A stretch of DNA of 64,000 nucleotides from Microvirga terrae (GCF_013307435.2 NZ_CP102845.1:3780001-3844000), one strand, 5' to 3'. Positions 28,395 to 37,795 are shown, counted from the stretch's first letter. Made by a program: numbers and translations. Notes: a model not told the origin generated them from the sequence alone.

Positions 28395-29465
28395 TTACAT
28401 CGCCGATCGGCGCAGCGACTTGTAATCCTTATGCAGAACAGGTCCCGTGGTGTCCCGCTCCAGGAGCGTCAGCGGCAATCGAACATTCCAATCCCCGGCC
28501 TTCATCTCGCCTCTGATCAGCTTCATGAGAACATCGGCGCCCACGCGCCCCAATTCATGCAGGGGCTGCCGGAAGGTTGTGAGCGTAGGCTCGGTATAAT
28601 CCGCAAACTCGATGCCGTCGAAGCCGATGACGGAGACATCCTGCGGGACCCGGACGCGTTCGGCTCTGACCCGTTTGATGAAACCGATGGCACTCTCGTC
28701 ACAGGCCGCGAAAATCCCGGTGGGGCGGTCCTTCATGGCCAGGAAGGCTTCGGCTGCGGATACGCCTGTGGCAAAGACGAAAGGCCCCTCCCAGCGGACG
28801 AAGTCATCCTGCCGGAAGCCGCTCGCGGCGATACCCTCGCGGAACCCCCGGAACCGTTCATGTTCGATGATCGAACTCGGCGTTCCGGAGATATAGCCGA
28901 AACGGCGATGCCCGAGCCCGGCCAGATATTCGACAGCCCTGTGGGAGGCTTCGCGGTCCTGAACGACCACGTTCGGAATCGCCTCGTCCTCGATGGCAGC
29001 GCACACGGCGACGATGGGCAGCCCGGATTCCCGCATGTCACGGGTTCCGTTTTCCGGAATGTACCCGGTCAGCAGAAGGACGCCATCCACCTGCCGGGAC
29101 AAAACGAGGTCTACATAGCGGGCCTCCCGCTCCCTGCGGTTGTCGAGGTTGCCGATGATGATTCCATAGCCTGAGTGCGTCAGTTCGTCGTCGACCCCGC
29201 GGAGGATCTCGGCAAAAACCGGATTAGTAAGACGCGGGGCGATCACCAGCACGTTCATGGTGCGGCGCGTGCGCAGCTTCTGCGCCGTGCTGTTGGGAAT
29301 GTAGCCGCTGCGGCGCACCGCCTCCATCACGACGTCGTGCGTCTTCTGCCGCACCTTGCCTGGTTCCGACAGAACGCGGCTGACGGTCGCCGTCGAGACG
29401 CCCGCAAGACGAGCTACATCGGCGATGCGTATCTCCTTCACAGAACGCCATCTTCTCCGACTCAT
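28395..29465 (-). CDS. LacI-family transcriptional regulator
   Basis: 356 residues from the ATG at 29465 (GGGGGA upstream); a GTG at 29480 is possible. The helix-turn-helix IRIADVARLAGVSTATVSRVL and the hinge region YIPNSTAQKLRTRRT are unmistakable; a periplasmic-binding-protein-like effector domain fills the rest (about 70-340). It is divergent from the ABC sugar transporter operon with a perfect palindrome between them, so it most likely represses that operon and its own until the transported sugar or a metabolite binds. Effector unknown. Confidence 0.93.
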   Translation of the reverse strand: MSRRRWRSVKEIRIADVARLAGVSTATVSRVLSEPGKVRQKTHDVVMEAVRRSGYIPNSTAQKLRTRRTMNVLVIAPRLTNPVFAEILRGVDDELTHSGYGIIIGNLDNRREREARYVDLVLSRQVDGVLLLTGYIPENGTRDMRESGLPIVAVCAAIEDEAIPNVVVQDREASHRAVEYLAGLGHRRFGYISGTPSSIIEHERFRGFREGIAASGFRQDDFVRWEGPFVFATGVSAAEAFLAMKDRPTGIFAACDESAIGFIKRVRAERVRVPQDVSVIGFDGIEFADYTEPTLTTFRQPLHELGRVGADVLMKLIRGEMKAGDWNVRLPLTLLERDTTGPVLHKDYKSLRRSAM

Positions 29466-29578
29466 TGAGGTTTCCCCCACCCCTTCAGCAAGACATGTTA
29501 CCTTCTCTCATAGGATATAACTTCCCTCAACTAGTGTCTTGACTAATCTAAAAAGCCACTACAACCTATACCTCAAGA

Positions 29579-29592
29579 TGTAATCGATTACA
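29579..29592. promoter_or_regulatory. LacI-family operator palindrome
   Basis: TGTAATCGATTACA, a perfect 14-bp palindrome with the central CG step typical of LacI-family sites. It lies 32 bp before the start codon of the sugar-binding protein and 113 bp before that of the LacI gene. A TTGACT at 29539-29544 is a possible -35 element for the plus-strand operon, but the -10 is unclear. Binding here would block or follow the operon promoter. Confidence 0.8.
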
Positions 29593-29623
29593 AAGATCGA
29601 TAAGACGCTTCTGGGAGGAAGCC

Positions 29624-30865
29624 ATGAGCATGAAGACACGCGTTTCTGCGTATACCCTTTCTATTGCCCTGATCTGGAGCAGCGGTGCGTTCGCGCAGCA
29701 GATGAAAGCAGAGGTTCTGCACTGGTGGACCTCGGCCGGGGAATCCGCATCGGTCAAGGTCTTCGCCGATCAGTTCACGAAGGGCGGAGGCACCTGGGTC
29801 GACAATGCCATTGCCGGCGGCGCCAATGCCCGTACGGCCGGCATCAACCGCATGGTGGGCGGCAATCCCCCGACCATGATGCAGTTCAACACTGGTAAGC
29901 AATTCGACGAGCTGGTGAGCAATGACTTGGTCCGTGACGTCGACCAGCAGGCACAGGCAGGCAAGTGGCGGCAGATCATGCCCAAGCCGATCGTCGATGC
30001 GACTGTGCGCGAAGGTAAGTTCTTCGCCGTCCCGGTCAATATTCATGGCCAGAACTGGATGTTCTACAACACGAAGATCTTCGTCGATGCCGGTCTCGAG
30101 CCTCCCAAGACCTTCCCTGAACTGGTCGAGAGTGGTGAGAAGCTGAAGGCCAAGGGCATTATTCCGCTGGCGCTCGGCGGTCAGCCGACCTGGGAGCACA
30201 ACCTGTTCCGGGCCGTCGTCGTCGGCCATGGCGGAGCGGATATGTTCCGCCAACTCTACGGCACCCGCAAACCGGATGTGGTGAAGACCCCCAAGTTTAA
30301 GGAAACGGTGGAACTCTTCGGAAAAATGCGCGGTCTCGTCGATCCGGGCAGCCCGGGCCGCAACTGGAACGACGCGACGGCTCTTGTCATCACCAACAAG
30401 GCGGCGATGCACTTCAACGGCGACTGGGCCAAGGGTGAATTCATCGCGGCAGGCCAGACGGCAGGCAAGGAGTACGGCTGCACGGTTGTCGGGCAGGAAC
30501 CCAAGCTGGTCATCGGCGGGGACGTATTCGTCTTCCCGGCGACCAAGGACAAGGCGGCGCTGGCCACCCAGGACAAGTTGATCCAAGTCCTGCTCGACCC
30601 CGCCACGCAGATCGAGTTCAACAAGAAGAAGGGCTCCATCCCGGTCCGGATGGATGTCGACGTGTCATCCATGGATATCTGCGCTCAGAAATCCCATTCC
30701 ATCCTGAGCGATCCCGCCAACCAGGTGGAAAGCATGGAAATCCTGAGCCCGCCGAATTTCTCGGGCGCCATGCAGGATGCGGTCACGCAGTACTGGAACA
30801 ACCCGAACATGTCGGCTGACGCTTTCATCGAGAAAATCGTCAACGCCATGCGCGATGCCACCTAA
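29624..30865 (+). CDS. ABC sugar transporter periplasmic binding protein (CUT1 type)
   Basis: 413 residues. The signal peptide (about 1-25) ends in GAFAQQ with likely cleavage after AFA. The mature part begins EVLHWWTSAGESASVKVFADQF, the usual start of family 1 solute-binding proteins, and has INRMVGGNPPTMMQFNTG and LALGGQPTWEHNLF, which resemble the glucose/mannose-type members. A strong GGGAGG ribosome site precedes the ATG. It is the first gene of the operon under the LacI operator. The ligand is a mono- or oligosaccharide; which one cannot be read. Confidence 0.93.
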   Translation: MSMKTRVSAYTLSIALIWSSGAFAQQMKAEVLHWWTSAGESASVKVFADQFTKGGGTWVDNAIAGGANARTAGINRMVGGNPPTMMQFNTGKQFDELVSNDLVRDVDQQAQAGKWRQIMPKPIVDATVREGKFFAVPVNIHGQNWMFYNTKIFVDAGLEPPKTFPELVESGEKLKAKGIIPLALGGQPTWEHNLFRAVVVGHGGADMFRQLYGTRKPDVVKTPKFKETVELFGKMRGLVDPGSPGRNWNDATALVITNKAAMHFNGDWAKGEFIAAGQTAGKEYGCTVVGQEPKLVIGGDVFVFPATKDKAALATQDKLIQVLLDPATQIEFNKKKGSIPVRMDVDVSSMDICAQKSHSILSDPANQVESMEILSPPNFSGAMQDAVTQYWNNPNMSADAFIEKIVNAMRDAT

Positions 30866-30873
30866 ATCACCCC

Positions 30874-30902
30874 ACCTCGTCCCGGCCACGCCGGGGCGAG
30901 GT
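30874..30902 (+). terminator. Strong intercistronic hairpin after the binding-protein gene
   Basis: A 13-bp stem (30874-30886 with 30890-30902, one G-U pair) closes a three-base loop, nine bases after the stop codon. No T-run follows. Such hairpins after binding-protein genes commonly stabilise the upstream message or stop part of the transcripts so that the binding protein is made in excess over the permeases. Confidence 0.7.
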
Positions 30903-30945
30903 CTCCATCACTGAGTCTTGATGCACTCGCAATGGAGCCTGCCTG

Positions 30946-31881
30946 GTGGAAACGATATCGATCCGCGCACCCAGCACCTCTTCGAGCGGCACGAAAGCGC
31001 GACGCAGCGCACGCACACGCCTGCCCGCAGCCGTTGCCCTCCTGCCGACGGCGCTCGTCGTCCTCGTCGTCTATATCGGCTGCATGCTCTGGACTGTGCG
31101 GCTCTCCTTCACGAGTTCGACCCTCCTGCCCAAGCTCGACTGGTTTGGCCTGACGCAGTACACCCGCCTTTTCGCCAATGACCGGTTCGTCACCTCGGCC
31201 GAGAACATCGTCATCTTCGGCGCCCTGTTCATCTCGGGCTGCCTGATCATCGGCTTCCTCATGGCCGTGTTCATCGATCAGAACGTGCGCGGCGAGGGTC
31301 TCTTCCGGACTGTATTCCTTTATCCCTATTCCATGTCCTTCGTGGTCACCGGCGTCGCATGGCAGTGGTTCCTCAATCCGGGACTTGGTCTGCAGAAGCT
31401 GGTCCGCGACATGGGCTTCGAGAGCTTCACGTTCGACTGGCTCGTCAATCAGAGGATGGCGATTTACACCATTGTGATCGCAGGCCTCTGGCACGGCTCC
31501 GGCCTCACCATGGCGATCATGCTCGCGGGCTTGCGCGGCGTGGACAAGGATCTGTGGAAGGCCGCAAAGGTGGACGGTATTCCGACCTGGCGCGTCTACA
31601 CCTCCGTTGTTCTGCCGCTGCTGCGCCCCATGGTTGTCACTGCTACCGTGCTGCTTGCGACCGGTGTGGTGAAGCTCTACGACCTCGTTGTGGCCATGAC
31701 CCTCGGCGGTCCCGGAATCGCCACCGAAGTGCCGGCCAAGTTCGTGATGGATCATCTGTTCGAGCGCAACAACATCGGCCTCGGAACGGCTGCCGCGACC
31801 ATCATGCTGATCACCGTGGTGATCGTCCTGGCTCCCTGGGTCTACACCCGCTACGTTCGTCCGCAAGGGAGGCATACATGA
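30946..31881 (+). CDS. ABC sugar transporter permease 1
   Basis: 311 residues, six predicted helices, MalF/UgpA type. A basic N-terminal tail precedes the first helix (about 28-48). The EAA loop that contacts the ATPase is seen as GLRGVDKDLWKAAKVDGIPTW (split here: EAA-like AAKVDG). The stop overlaps the start of the next permease (ATGA at 31878-31881), so the two are translationally coupled. Confidence 0.93.
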   Translation: METISIRAPSTSSSGTKARRSARTRLPAAVALLPTALVVLVVYIGCMLWTVRLSFTSSTLLPKLDWFGLTQYTRLFANDRFVTSAENIVIFGALFISGCLIIGFLMAVFIDQNVRGEGLFRTVFLYPYSMSFVVTGVAWQWFLNPGLGLQKLVRDMGFESFTFDWLVNQRMAIYTIVIAGLWHGSGLTMAIMLAGLRGVDKDLWKAAKVDGIPTWRVYTSVVLPLLRPMVVTATVLLATGVVKLYDLVVAMTLGGPGIATEVPAKFVMDHLFERNNIGLGTAAATIMLITVVIVLAPWVYTRYVRPQGRHT

Positions 31882-32762
31882 GCACCGCTGTGCCACAGGG
31901 CCGCCGTCCTCGCCACCTCACCATTGGGCGCATCGGCGTCTACGTCTTCCTGGTCACGGCCGCCCTGTTCTTCCTGCTGCCGCTCTGGATCATGGTGGTG
32001 ACGTCGCTCAAGCCCATGGACGAGATTCGGCTCGGCAACATCCTCGCCCTGCCCGCCGCCATGACCATGGATGCCTGGACCAAGGCCTGGTCTTCCGCCT
32101 GCACCGGCCTGGAATGCAACGGCATCAGTGTGGGGTTCTGGAACTCCGTGCGCATTCTAATCCCGTCGGTGATCCTCTCGATCATCGCTGGTGCCATCAA
32201 CGGCTATGCGCTGTCGTTCTGGCGCGTCAAGGGTGCGAACGTCATGTTCGGCATCCTGCTGCTCGGGGCCTTCATCCCCTACCAGGTTTTTCTCTACCCC
32301 CTGGTGCGCATCTTCTCGATGACCGGGATCTACAATTCGCTCACCTGCATCGTTCTGGTTCACGTGATCTTCGGTCTGCCGACCATGACCCTGCTGTTCC
32401 GCAACTATTATGCCGGTTTGCCAATCGAGTTGTTCAAGGCGGCGCGCATCGACGGTGGCGGGTTTTGGTCGATCTTCTTCCGGGTGATTCTGCCGATGTC
32501 CACGCCTATCCTGGTCGTCGCGACCATCCTGCAGGTCACCGGCATCTGGAACGACTTCATCTTCGGTCTGACCTTCGCAGGGCGCGAGAACCTGCCGATG
32601 ACCGTGCAGCTCAACAACATCGTCAACTCGACCCAGGGCGAGCGTGCTTACAACGTGGACATGGCGGCGACCATGCTCGCAGCCCTCGTTCCCCTCGTCG
32701 TCTATTTCGTCTCTGGCCGCTGGTTCGTCCGTGGCATCGCCGCCGGCGCTGTGAAGGGATAA
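31878..32762 (+). CDS. ABC sugar transporter permease 2
   Basis: 294 residues from the ATG at 31878, which has GGGAGG just before it; longer frames upstream only read through the first permease gene in another frame. Six helices, MalG/UgpE type, with the family start FFLLPLWIMVVTSLKP and EAA loop FKAARIDGGGFWSIF. It forms the membrane channel with permease 1. The ATPase gene follows after three bases. Confidence 0.93.
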   Translation: MSTAVPQGRRPRHLTIGRIGVYVFLVTAALFFLLPLWIMVVTSLKPMDEIRLGNILALPAAMTMDAWTKAWSSACTGLECNGISVGFWNSVRILIPSVILSIIAGAINGYALSFWRVKGANVMFGILLLGAFIPYQVFLYPLVRIFSMTGIYNSLTCIVLVHVIFGLPTMTLLFRNYYAGLPIELFKAARIDGGGFWSIFFRVILPMSTPILVVATILQVTGIWNDFIFGLTFAGRENLPMTVQLNNIVNSTQGERAYNVDMAATMLAALVPLVVYFVSGRWFVRGIAAGAVKG

Positions 32763-32765
32763 GGC

Positions 32766-33845
32766 ATGTCGACCGTTTCCGTTCGTGATGTGACCGTCGC
32801 ATTCGAGTCTGTTCAGGTCTTCGACGGGCTGTCCCTCGATATCGACGAGGGTGAATTCATCGTCCTGCTCGGGCCGTCGGGGTGCGGCAAGTCCACCCTG
32901 CTCAACGCCATCGCGGGCCTGCTCGACGTGGCTGACGGTCAGATCTGGATCAACGGCAAGAACGTGACCTGGGAGGAGCCCAAGGACCGCGGCATCGCCA
33001 TGGTGTTCCAGTCCTATGCCCTCTATCCCCGGATGAGCGTGCGCGAGAACATGTCCTTCGGCCTCAAGATGGCGAAGACGCCACGCGCAGAGATCGAGAA
33101 GCGGGTCACCAAGGCGGCCGAACTCCTTCAGATCACACCCCTCCTCGACCGGCGCCCGGACCAGCTCTCCGGAGGCCAGCGCCAGCGCGTCGCCATCGGC
33201 CGAGCGCTTGTCCGCGACGCCGCCGTCTTCCTGTTCGACGAGCCGCTTTCCAACCTCGACGCCAAGCTGAGGAACGAGCTGCGCGTCGAGATCAAGCGGC
33301 TGCATGCACGGCTCGGCAAGACCACGATGGTCTACGTCACCCACGACCAGATCGAGGCCATGACACTCGCCGACCGTATCGTGGTCATGCGGGAGCAGAA
33401 GATCCAGCAGATCGGAACGCCGGACGAGATCTATCACCGGCCCGCCAACCTGTTCGTGGCAGGCTTCGTCGGTTCACCGCAGATGAACTTCATCAAGGGC
33501 CGGCTCGAAAACACCGGAGAGGGACTGAGCTTCCTGGCGGGTGACCGCCGCCTGTCCCTGTCGGCCTACCCGTTCGCGACCGCCCCGTCGCCGGGTCAGG
33601 AGGTCGTGCTCGGCGTGCGACCCGAACATCTCGAGATCGCGAGCAAAGGCATCTGGCAGGGCTTCAAGGTCGATATCGTCGAGCCCATGGGCGCGGACAC
33701 CATCATCTGGTGCAGCGATCCGATCGGCTCGGTCCAGGTGCGCACCACGGGCAGCCGCCGGGCCGCGCCGGGCGAGAGCCTCACGCTGCATATCGATCCC
33801 ACGCAGGTCTCTCTCTTCTCGGCAGAGACCGGCGAGCGCCTGTGA
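32766..33845 (+). CDS. ABC sugar transporter ATPase (MalK/UgpC/MsmX type)
   Basis: 359 residues. Walker A GPSGCGKST, Q-loop FQSYALYP, signature LSGGQRQRVAIGRAL, Walker B VFLFDEPLSNLDAKLR, then the C-terminal TOBE/OB regulatory domain (about 240-355) of CUT1 ATPases with GVRPEHLE. It powers uptake through the two permeases. In this branch the ATPase is often specific to its own operon. Confidence 0.94.
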   Translation: MSTVSVRDVTVAFESVQVFDGLSLDIDEGEFIVLLGPSGCGKSTLLNAIAGLLDVADGQIWINGKNVTWEEPKDRGIAMVFQSYALYPRMSVRENMSFGLKMAKTPRAEIEKRVTKAAELLQITPLLDRRPDQLSGGQRQRVAIGRALVRDAAVFLFDEPLSNLDAKLRNELRVEIKRLHARLGKTTMVYVTHDQIEAMTLADRIVVMREQKIQQIGTPDEIYHRPANLFVAGFVGSPQMNFIKGRLENTGEGLSFLAGDRRLSLSAYPFATAPSPGQEVVLGVRPEHLEIASKGIWQGFKVDIVEPMGADTIIWCSDPIGSVQVRTTGSRRAAPGESLTLHIDPTQVSLFSAETGERL

Positions 33846-33915
33846 ACACATCCACATCGCGATCAGCCTCACCGCATGGCGGGTCGCGCCTGTCGTCACG
33901 AACCTTGAGGAATCC

Positions 33916-34683
33916 ATGAGCGTCACGGACAATCTTTCCATTCAACTCTACACCCTGCGATCACTGGAGGATCTCGACCTGATCCTCGACACGGTGGCCG
34001 AGGCTGGCTATCGCCATGTGGAAGCGGTGGGCTCACACTTGGACAAAGCCGCCGAGGTCCGAGCCAAGCTCGATGCGCGGAGTCTCAAGGCCTCGTCCAG
34101 TCATGTGAGCATGGCGGCCCTGCGCGAAAAACCCGATGCCATCGTCGAGGCGTGCCGGACGCTTGGCCTCACGGACCTCTACATGCCGGCCGTTCCGCCG
34201 GACGAGCGCGACATGGCCGCCGATGGCTGGCGCTCGCTCGGCCGCGAGCTCGGGCAGATCGCCGAACGCTTTCAGGACGATGGGATTCGTCTCGGCTACC
34301 ACAATCATCACTGGGAGCTGAAGCCGAAGGATGGGGCCAAGACGGCTCTCGAACTGATCTTCGAGGCCGCCGGATCGAGCCCCCTCACCTGGCAGGTCGA
34401 CGTGGCCTGGCTCGTGCGCGGCAATGCCGATCCGAAACAGTGGATCGACCGGTACCGCAGTCGGATCACGGCAGCCCACGTGAAGGATATCGCCCCCGCC
34501 GGTCAGAATGAAGACCAGGATGGCTGGGCCGATGTGGGCTCGGGCACCTTGGACTGGCGCGACCTCTGGCGCGTGTGCCGTGCGGCAGGCGCGAAATGGA
34601 TGGTCGTCGAGCACGACAAGCCCGCGGACCCGGGGCAGACCGCCCGCAACAGCTTTGCCTTCCTGCGCACGATCGAGGATTAA
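33916..34683 (+). CDS. Xylose-isomerase-like TIM-barrel sugar isomerase/epimerase
   Basis: 255 residues from the ATG at 33916, which has GAGG at a good distance. AP-endonuclease-2 fold (IolE/hydroxypyruvate-isomerase group): SIQLYTLRSLEDLD at the start, YRHVEAVGSHLD, LGYHNHHWEL, LTWQVDVAWLVRGN and HVKDIAP place the metal-binding Glu/Asp/His residues. The enzyme should isomerise, epimerise or dehydrate a keto-sugar. It lies between the transporter and a Gfo/Idh oxidoreductase, the usual company of keto-sugar or inositol-like catabolism. Confidence 0.87.
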   Translation: MSVTDNLSIQLYTLRSLEDLDLILDTVAEAGYRHVEAVGSHLDKAAEVRAKLDARSLKASSSHVSMAALREKPDAIVEACRTLGLTDLYMPAVPPDERDMAADGWRSLGRELGQIAERFQDDGIRLGYHNHHWELKPKDGAKTALELIFEAAGSSPLTWQVDVAWLVRGNADPKQWIDRYRSRITAAHVKDIAPAGQNEDQDGWADVGSGTLDWRDLWRVCRAAGAKWMVVEHDKPADPGQTARNSFAFLRTIED

Positions 34684-34688
34684 GGACC

Positions 34689-35864
34689 ATGGACTCCCTC
34701 AACGTCGGCATCATCGGATGCGGCAACATTTCAGGCATCTATCTCCAGAACATTCCTGCCTATCGCGGCCTCACTCTGCGGGCCTGCGCGGACATGAAGC
34801 CCGAGGTGGCCCAAGCACAGGCAAGCCGGCACGGCATCGAGGCCCTGACGGTGGACGAGCTGCTCGCCCGTGACGACATCGACCTGGTGGTCAACCTCAC
34901 CGTCCCGGCGGCTCATTTCGGCGTCTCGCTCGCGGCACTCAGCGCCGGCAAGCACGTCTTCTCGGAAAAGCCCCTTGCGGTCGATTTCGAGCAGGGTCGC
35001 CGGCTCGTGGACGAAGCGGAAGCGCGCGGCCTTCATCTCGGCTGCGCCCCTGACACCTTCCTCGGCGCGGGCGGGCGCCTCGCCCGCAACCTCGTCGATG
35101 AGGGAAAGATCGGACGCATCCTGTCGGGAACGGCATTCCTGATGTCTCACGGCATGGAGCACTGGCATCCGGATCCGGATTTCTTCTTCAAGCCCGGCGG
35201 CGGACCGATCCTCGACATGGCGCCCTACTATTTGAGCGCTCTCGTCAACCTGATCGGGCCCGTCCAGCGCGTTCTCGCCATGTCGAGCATCGGGTTTCCC
35301 GAGCGCACCGTCACCTCCGAGTCCCCGCGCAAGGGTCACCGGATTCCGGTCGAGACGCCGACCCATGTAATGTCGCTTCTCGAATTCGCATCCGGCGCGC
35401 AGGTGACCTTCTGCATGAGCTGGGACGTGTGGAAGCACAGCCATCCGGCGATCGAGATCTACGGCTCTGAGGGCTCGCTCCGCGTCCCGGATCCGAACTT
35501 CTTCGGCGGCCATGTGGAGATCACCGAACGCGGCGGCGACTGGCGCGCGGTCGATTCGAGCGAGATGCCGCTGGGCTCTCCCAACTGGCGCTCACCCAAC
35601 TGGGCTCCCGAGGTTCCGAACAAGGCCAATTACCGTGCGCTCGGCCTCGCCGACCTCGCGAGCTCCGTTCTGAACGGTAGCCCACACCGCTCCAGCGGCC
35701 GCCTTGGTCTGCACGTCCTCGAGGTCATGCACAGCATCCTTGAAGGAGCAGCAACCGGGCAGCCCCGGGCGATCACCACGACCCTCGAGCGACCAGCGGT
35801 TCTGGAGGATGCCGACGCGGCGCTCCTCTGGAAGGGGCAGCCTCAGACGGCCTCTGCAGCCTAA
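34689..35864 (+). CDS. Gfo/Idh/MocA-family oxidoreductase
   Basis: 391 residues from the ATG at 34689, six bases after the preceding stop. NAD(P) site VGIIGCGNISGIYLQ, catalytic GKHVFSEKPLAVD, and GGGPILDMAPYYLSALVNL in the C-terminal domain. It is a different subfamily from the oxidoreductase at 27357-28355. ThuB, which makes 3-keto-trehalose in Sinorhizobium, belongs to this superfamily and is likewise paired with ThuA; a similar C3 oxidation or reduction is a reasonable guess here. Confidence 0.88.
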   Translation: MDSLNVGIIGCGNISGIYLQNIPAYRGLTLRACADMKPEVAQAQASRHGIEALTVDELLARDDIDLVVNLTVPAAHFGVSLAALSAGKHVFSEKPLAVDFEQGRRLVDEAEARGLHLGCAPDTFLGAGGRLARNLVDEGKIGRILSGTAFLMSHGMEHWHPDPDFFFKPGGGPILDMAPYYLSALVNLIGPVQRVLAMSSIGFPERTVTSESPRKGHRIPVETPTHVMSLLEFASGAQVTFCMSWDVWKHSHPAIEIYGSEGSLRVPDPNFFGGHVEITERGGDWRAVDSSEMPLGSPNWRSPNWAPEVPNKANYRALGLADLASSVLNGSPHRSSGRLGLHVLEVMHSILEGAATGQPRAITTTLERPAVLEDADAALLWKGQPQTASAA

Positions 35865-35894
35865 GATCGATCACAGCGGAAGAAAGAAGGAACG

Positions 35895-36539
35895 ATGCGC
35901 GAAGCACTCATCGTGTGGGGCGGCTGGCACGGCCATGAGCCGGAGCAATGCGCCACCATCGTGGCCGGCCTGCTGCGGGACGAGGGTTTTCAGGTTCACC
36001 TGGAGACCTCGACCCGTGCCTTTGCCTGCCCTCAGCTCTCCACGATGAGTCTCATCGTTCCGATTTACACCATGTCGAAGATCGAAAAGGACGAGGTGGC
36101 CAATCTCTCCAAGGCAGTCCGCGAAGGCACAGGCCTCGCGGGCTTTCAGGGCGGCATGGGGGACGCCTTCCGCGAGGCGGTCGAGTACCAGTTCATGTGC
36201 GGCGGCCAATGGGTGGCCCATCCCGGCAACATCATCGACTATCGCGTGAACATCACCCGGCCGGATGATCCGGTCATGCAGGGCATCCAGGATTTCGACT
36301 ACCATTCCGAGCAGTACTACATGCATGTGGACCCATCGAACGAGGTTCTCGCCACGACCACCTTCTCGGGTGAGCACGCTCCTTGGATCGAAGGAGTCGT
36401 CATGCCGGTGGTCTGGAAGCGCCGTCATGGCCAGGGCCGGGTCTTCTACAGCTCCCTCGGGCATGTGGCGAAGGAGTTCGACGTGCCCGAAATGCGCACC
36501 ATCCTGAGACGCGGCATGGTCTGGGCTTCGCGGGACTGA
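35895..36539 (+). CDS. ThuA-domain protein
   Basis: 214 residues, full length for the glutamine-amidotransferase-like ThuA fold: EALIVWGGWHGHEPEQC at the N-terminus, GTGLAGFQGGMGDAFRE in the middle and GQGRVFYSSLGHVAKEF at the end, where ThuA members share a G-x-G-R-V-F/Y motif. ThuA acts with ThuB in trehalose utilisation in rhizobia, but its own reaction is not well defined. It sits 30 bp after the Gfo/Idh gene in the same operon, which mirrors the thuA-thuB pairing. Confidence 0.85.
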   Translation: MREALIVWGGWHGHEPEQCATIVAGLLRDEGFQVHLETSTRAFACPQLSTMSLIVPIYTMSKIEKDEVANLSKAVREGTGLAGFQGGMGDAFREAVEYQFMCGGQWVAHPGNIIDYRVNITRPDDPVMQGIQDFDYHSEQYYMHVDPSNEVLATTTFSGEHAPWIEGVVMPVVWKRRHGQGRVFYSSLGHVAKEFDVPEMRTILRRGMVWASRD

Positions 36540-36640
36540 TACGAACGGCCTGTTCCAAATGCTGGAAGATGCAGGATATCGCGCGTAAGGGTAGCCGCGG
36601 AGGCACCTCCTTATCGGCCAGCTTTCATGCGAGGACAATC

Positions 36641-37630
36641 ATGCGGATCATCATCTATGGCGTCGGCGCGATCGGCGGGACCGTCGCGGCGGCCCTGGCT
36701 CTCTCGGGACAGGAGGTGATCGGGATCGCTCGCGGCGCCCAGCTCCTGGCCATCCAGAAGGACGGGTTGGTTCTGCGTACCCCGGAAAAGACCGAGCGGG
36801 CCCAATTTTCGTGCGTGTCGGACCCGACCGAAATCGACCTCCGCCCGGACGATGCCATTCTGCTGACGATGAAGACACAGGATACGCTCCCCGCCCTGGA
36901 ACGTCTTCGCGCCACGGGCGCCGCTGGCCAGGCCGTCTTCTGCGTTCAGAACGGCGTCGCCAATGAACGCTTCGCCCTTCGCCTTTTTCCGGAGGTCCAT
37001 GGGATGACGGTGATGATGCCCGCCGCCATCTCGGGCCCGGGTGAAATCGCCGCTTTCTCCATGCCCCGTCATGGCATCTTCGATATCGGGCGCTACCCGG
37101 GCGGCAGCAACGCGCATGACACGGCCCTCGCCGAAGCCCTGGAAGCCGCCAACATCGCGACCTTCGTGTCGCAGGACGTGATGCAAAGCAAGTACGGGAA
37201 GCTGCTGCTCAACCTGAGCAACATCCTGCAGGCCGCGTTCGGCCTCGACGCCGATTACACGCATTTGGAAGCGCTGTTGCGCGCCGAGGCGGAGGCGGCC
37301 TTCAAGGCAGCCGGCATCCCTTGGCTGGACGTTGGAGGGGCCGACCCACGGCGAACTCAGCTGATGCAGCAGCGGCCCATCGCAGAAGTCGGCCGCCTCG
37401 GCAGCTCGACGGTGCAGAGTCTCGCGCGCGGCACCGGGTCGGTCGAGACCGACTATCTCAATGGCGAGATCGTGCTGCTCGGACGCCTTCACGGTGTCGC
37501 AACGCCTGCAAACACGTACTTCACGGAACTCGGTACCCGCATGGTGCGGGACGGACTCAAGCCGGGAGCGATCTCCATGTCCGAGGTCGAGGCGCAGCTC
37601 TCCGTTCTCAGTGCCATGCCTGGACGGTGA
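36641..37630 (+). CDS. Ketopantoate-reductase-family (ApbA/PanE) dehydrogenase
   Basis: 329 residues from the ATG at 36641; upstream codons in this frame overlap the previous gene and are not conserved in style. NADP site IIIYGVGAIGGTVAAALA, then VFCVQNGVANE and MQSKYGKLLLNL with the catalytic lysine, and the helical ApbA_C domain. Because it lies in a sugar operon rather than with pantothenate genes, it may reduce another 2-keto acid derived from the sugar. True PanE activity is possible but less likely. Confidence 0.82.
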   Translation: MRIIIYGVGAIGGTVAAALALSGQEVIGIARGAQLLAIQKDGLVLRTPEKTERAQFSCVSDPTEIDLRPDDAILLTMKTQDTLPALERLRATGAAGQAVFCVQNGVANERFALRLFPEVHGMTVMMPAAISGPGEIAAFSMPRHGIFDIGRYPGGSNAHDTALAEALEAANIATFVSQDVMQSKYGKLLLNLSNILQAAFGLDADYTHLEALLRAEAEAAFKAAGIPWLDVGGADPRRTQLMQQRPIAEVGRLGSSTVQSLARGTGSVETDYLNGEIVLLGRLHGVATPANTYFTELGTRMVRDGLKPGAISMSEVEAQLSVLSAMPGR

Positions 37631-37795
37631 TCCGCTCGGTCACCTGAAGGCGACAGCGGCCGGCAACGGATACGATCGCCGGTTCACGCGTCCCGCCGGC
37701 GCGACATTCCTGCCAAGGAGCGGCCATCCGATCCTCGTTCGGCGAAATGTCCGCCGGTCACCCTGTTTCGAGGCGCGATTATGAAGGAGCTTTGC

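Noticed and set aside
27354..30586. Several long frames antisense to the oxidoreductase, LacI and binding-protein genes
   Set aside because: GC-rich third positions open antisense frames; the protein families on the coding strand are unambiguous.
31359..31877. Long upstream extension of the second sugar permease frame
   Set aside because: It runs inside the first permease gene in another frame; the ATG at 31878 has a strong ribosome site and starts the conserved protein.
33541..33915. Upstream extension of the sugar isomerase frame
   Set aside because: Overlaps the C-terminal domain of the ATPase gene in a different frame and has arginine/serine-rich shadow composition; ATG at 33916 has GAGG.
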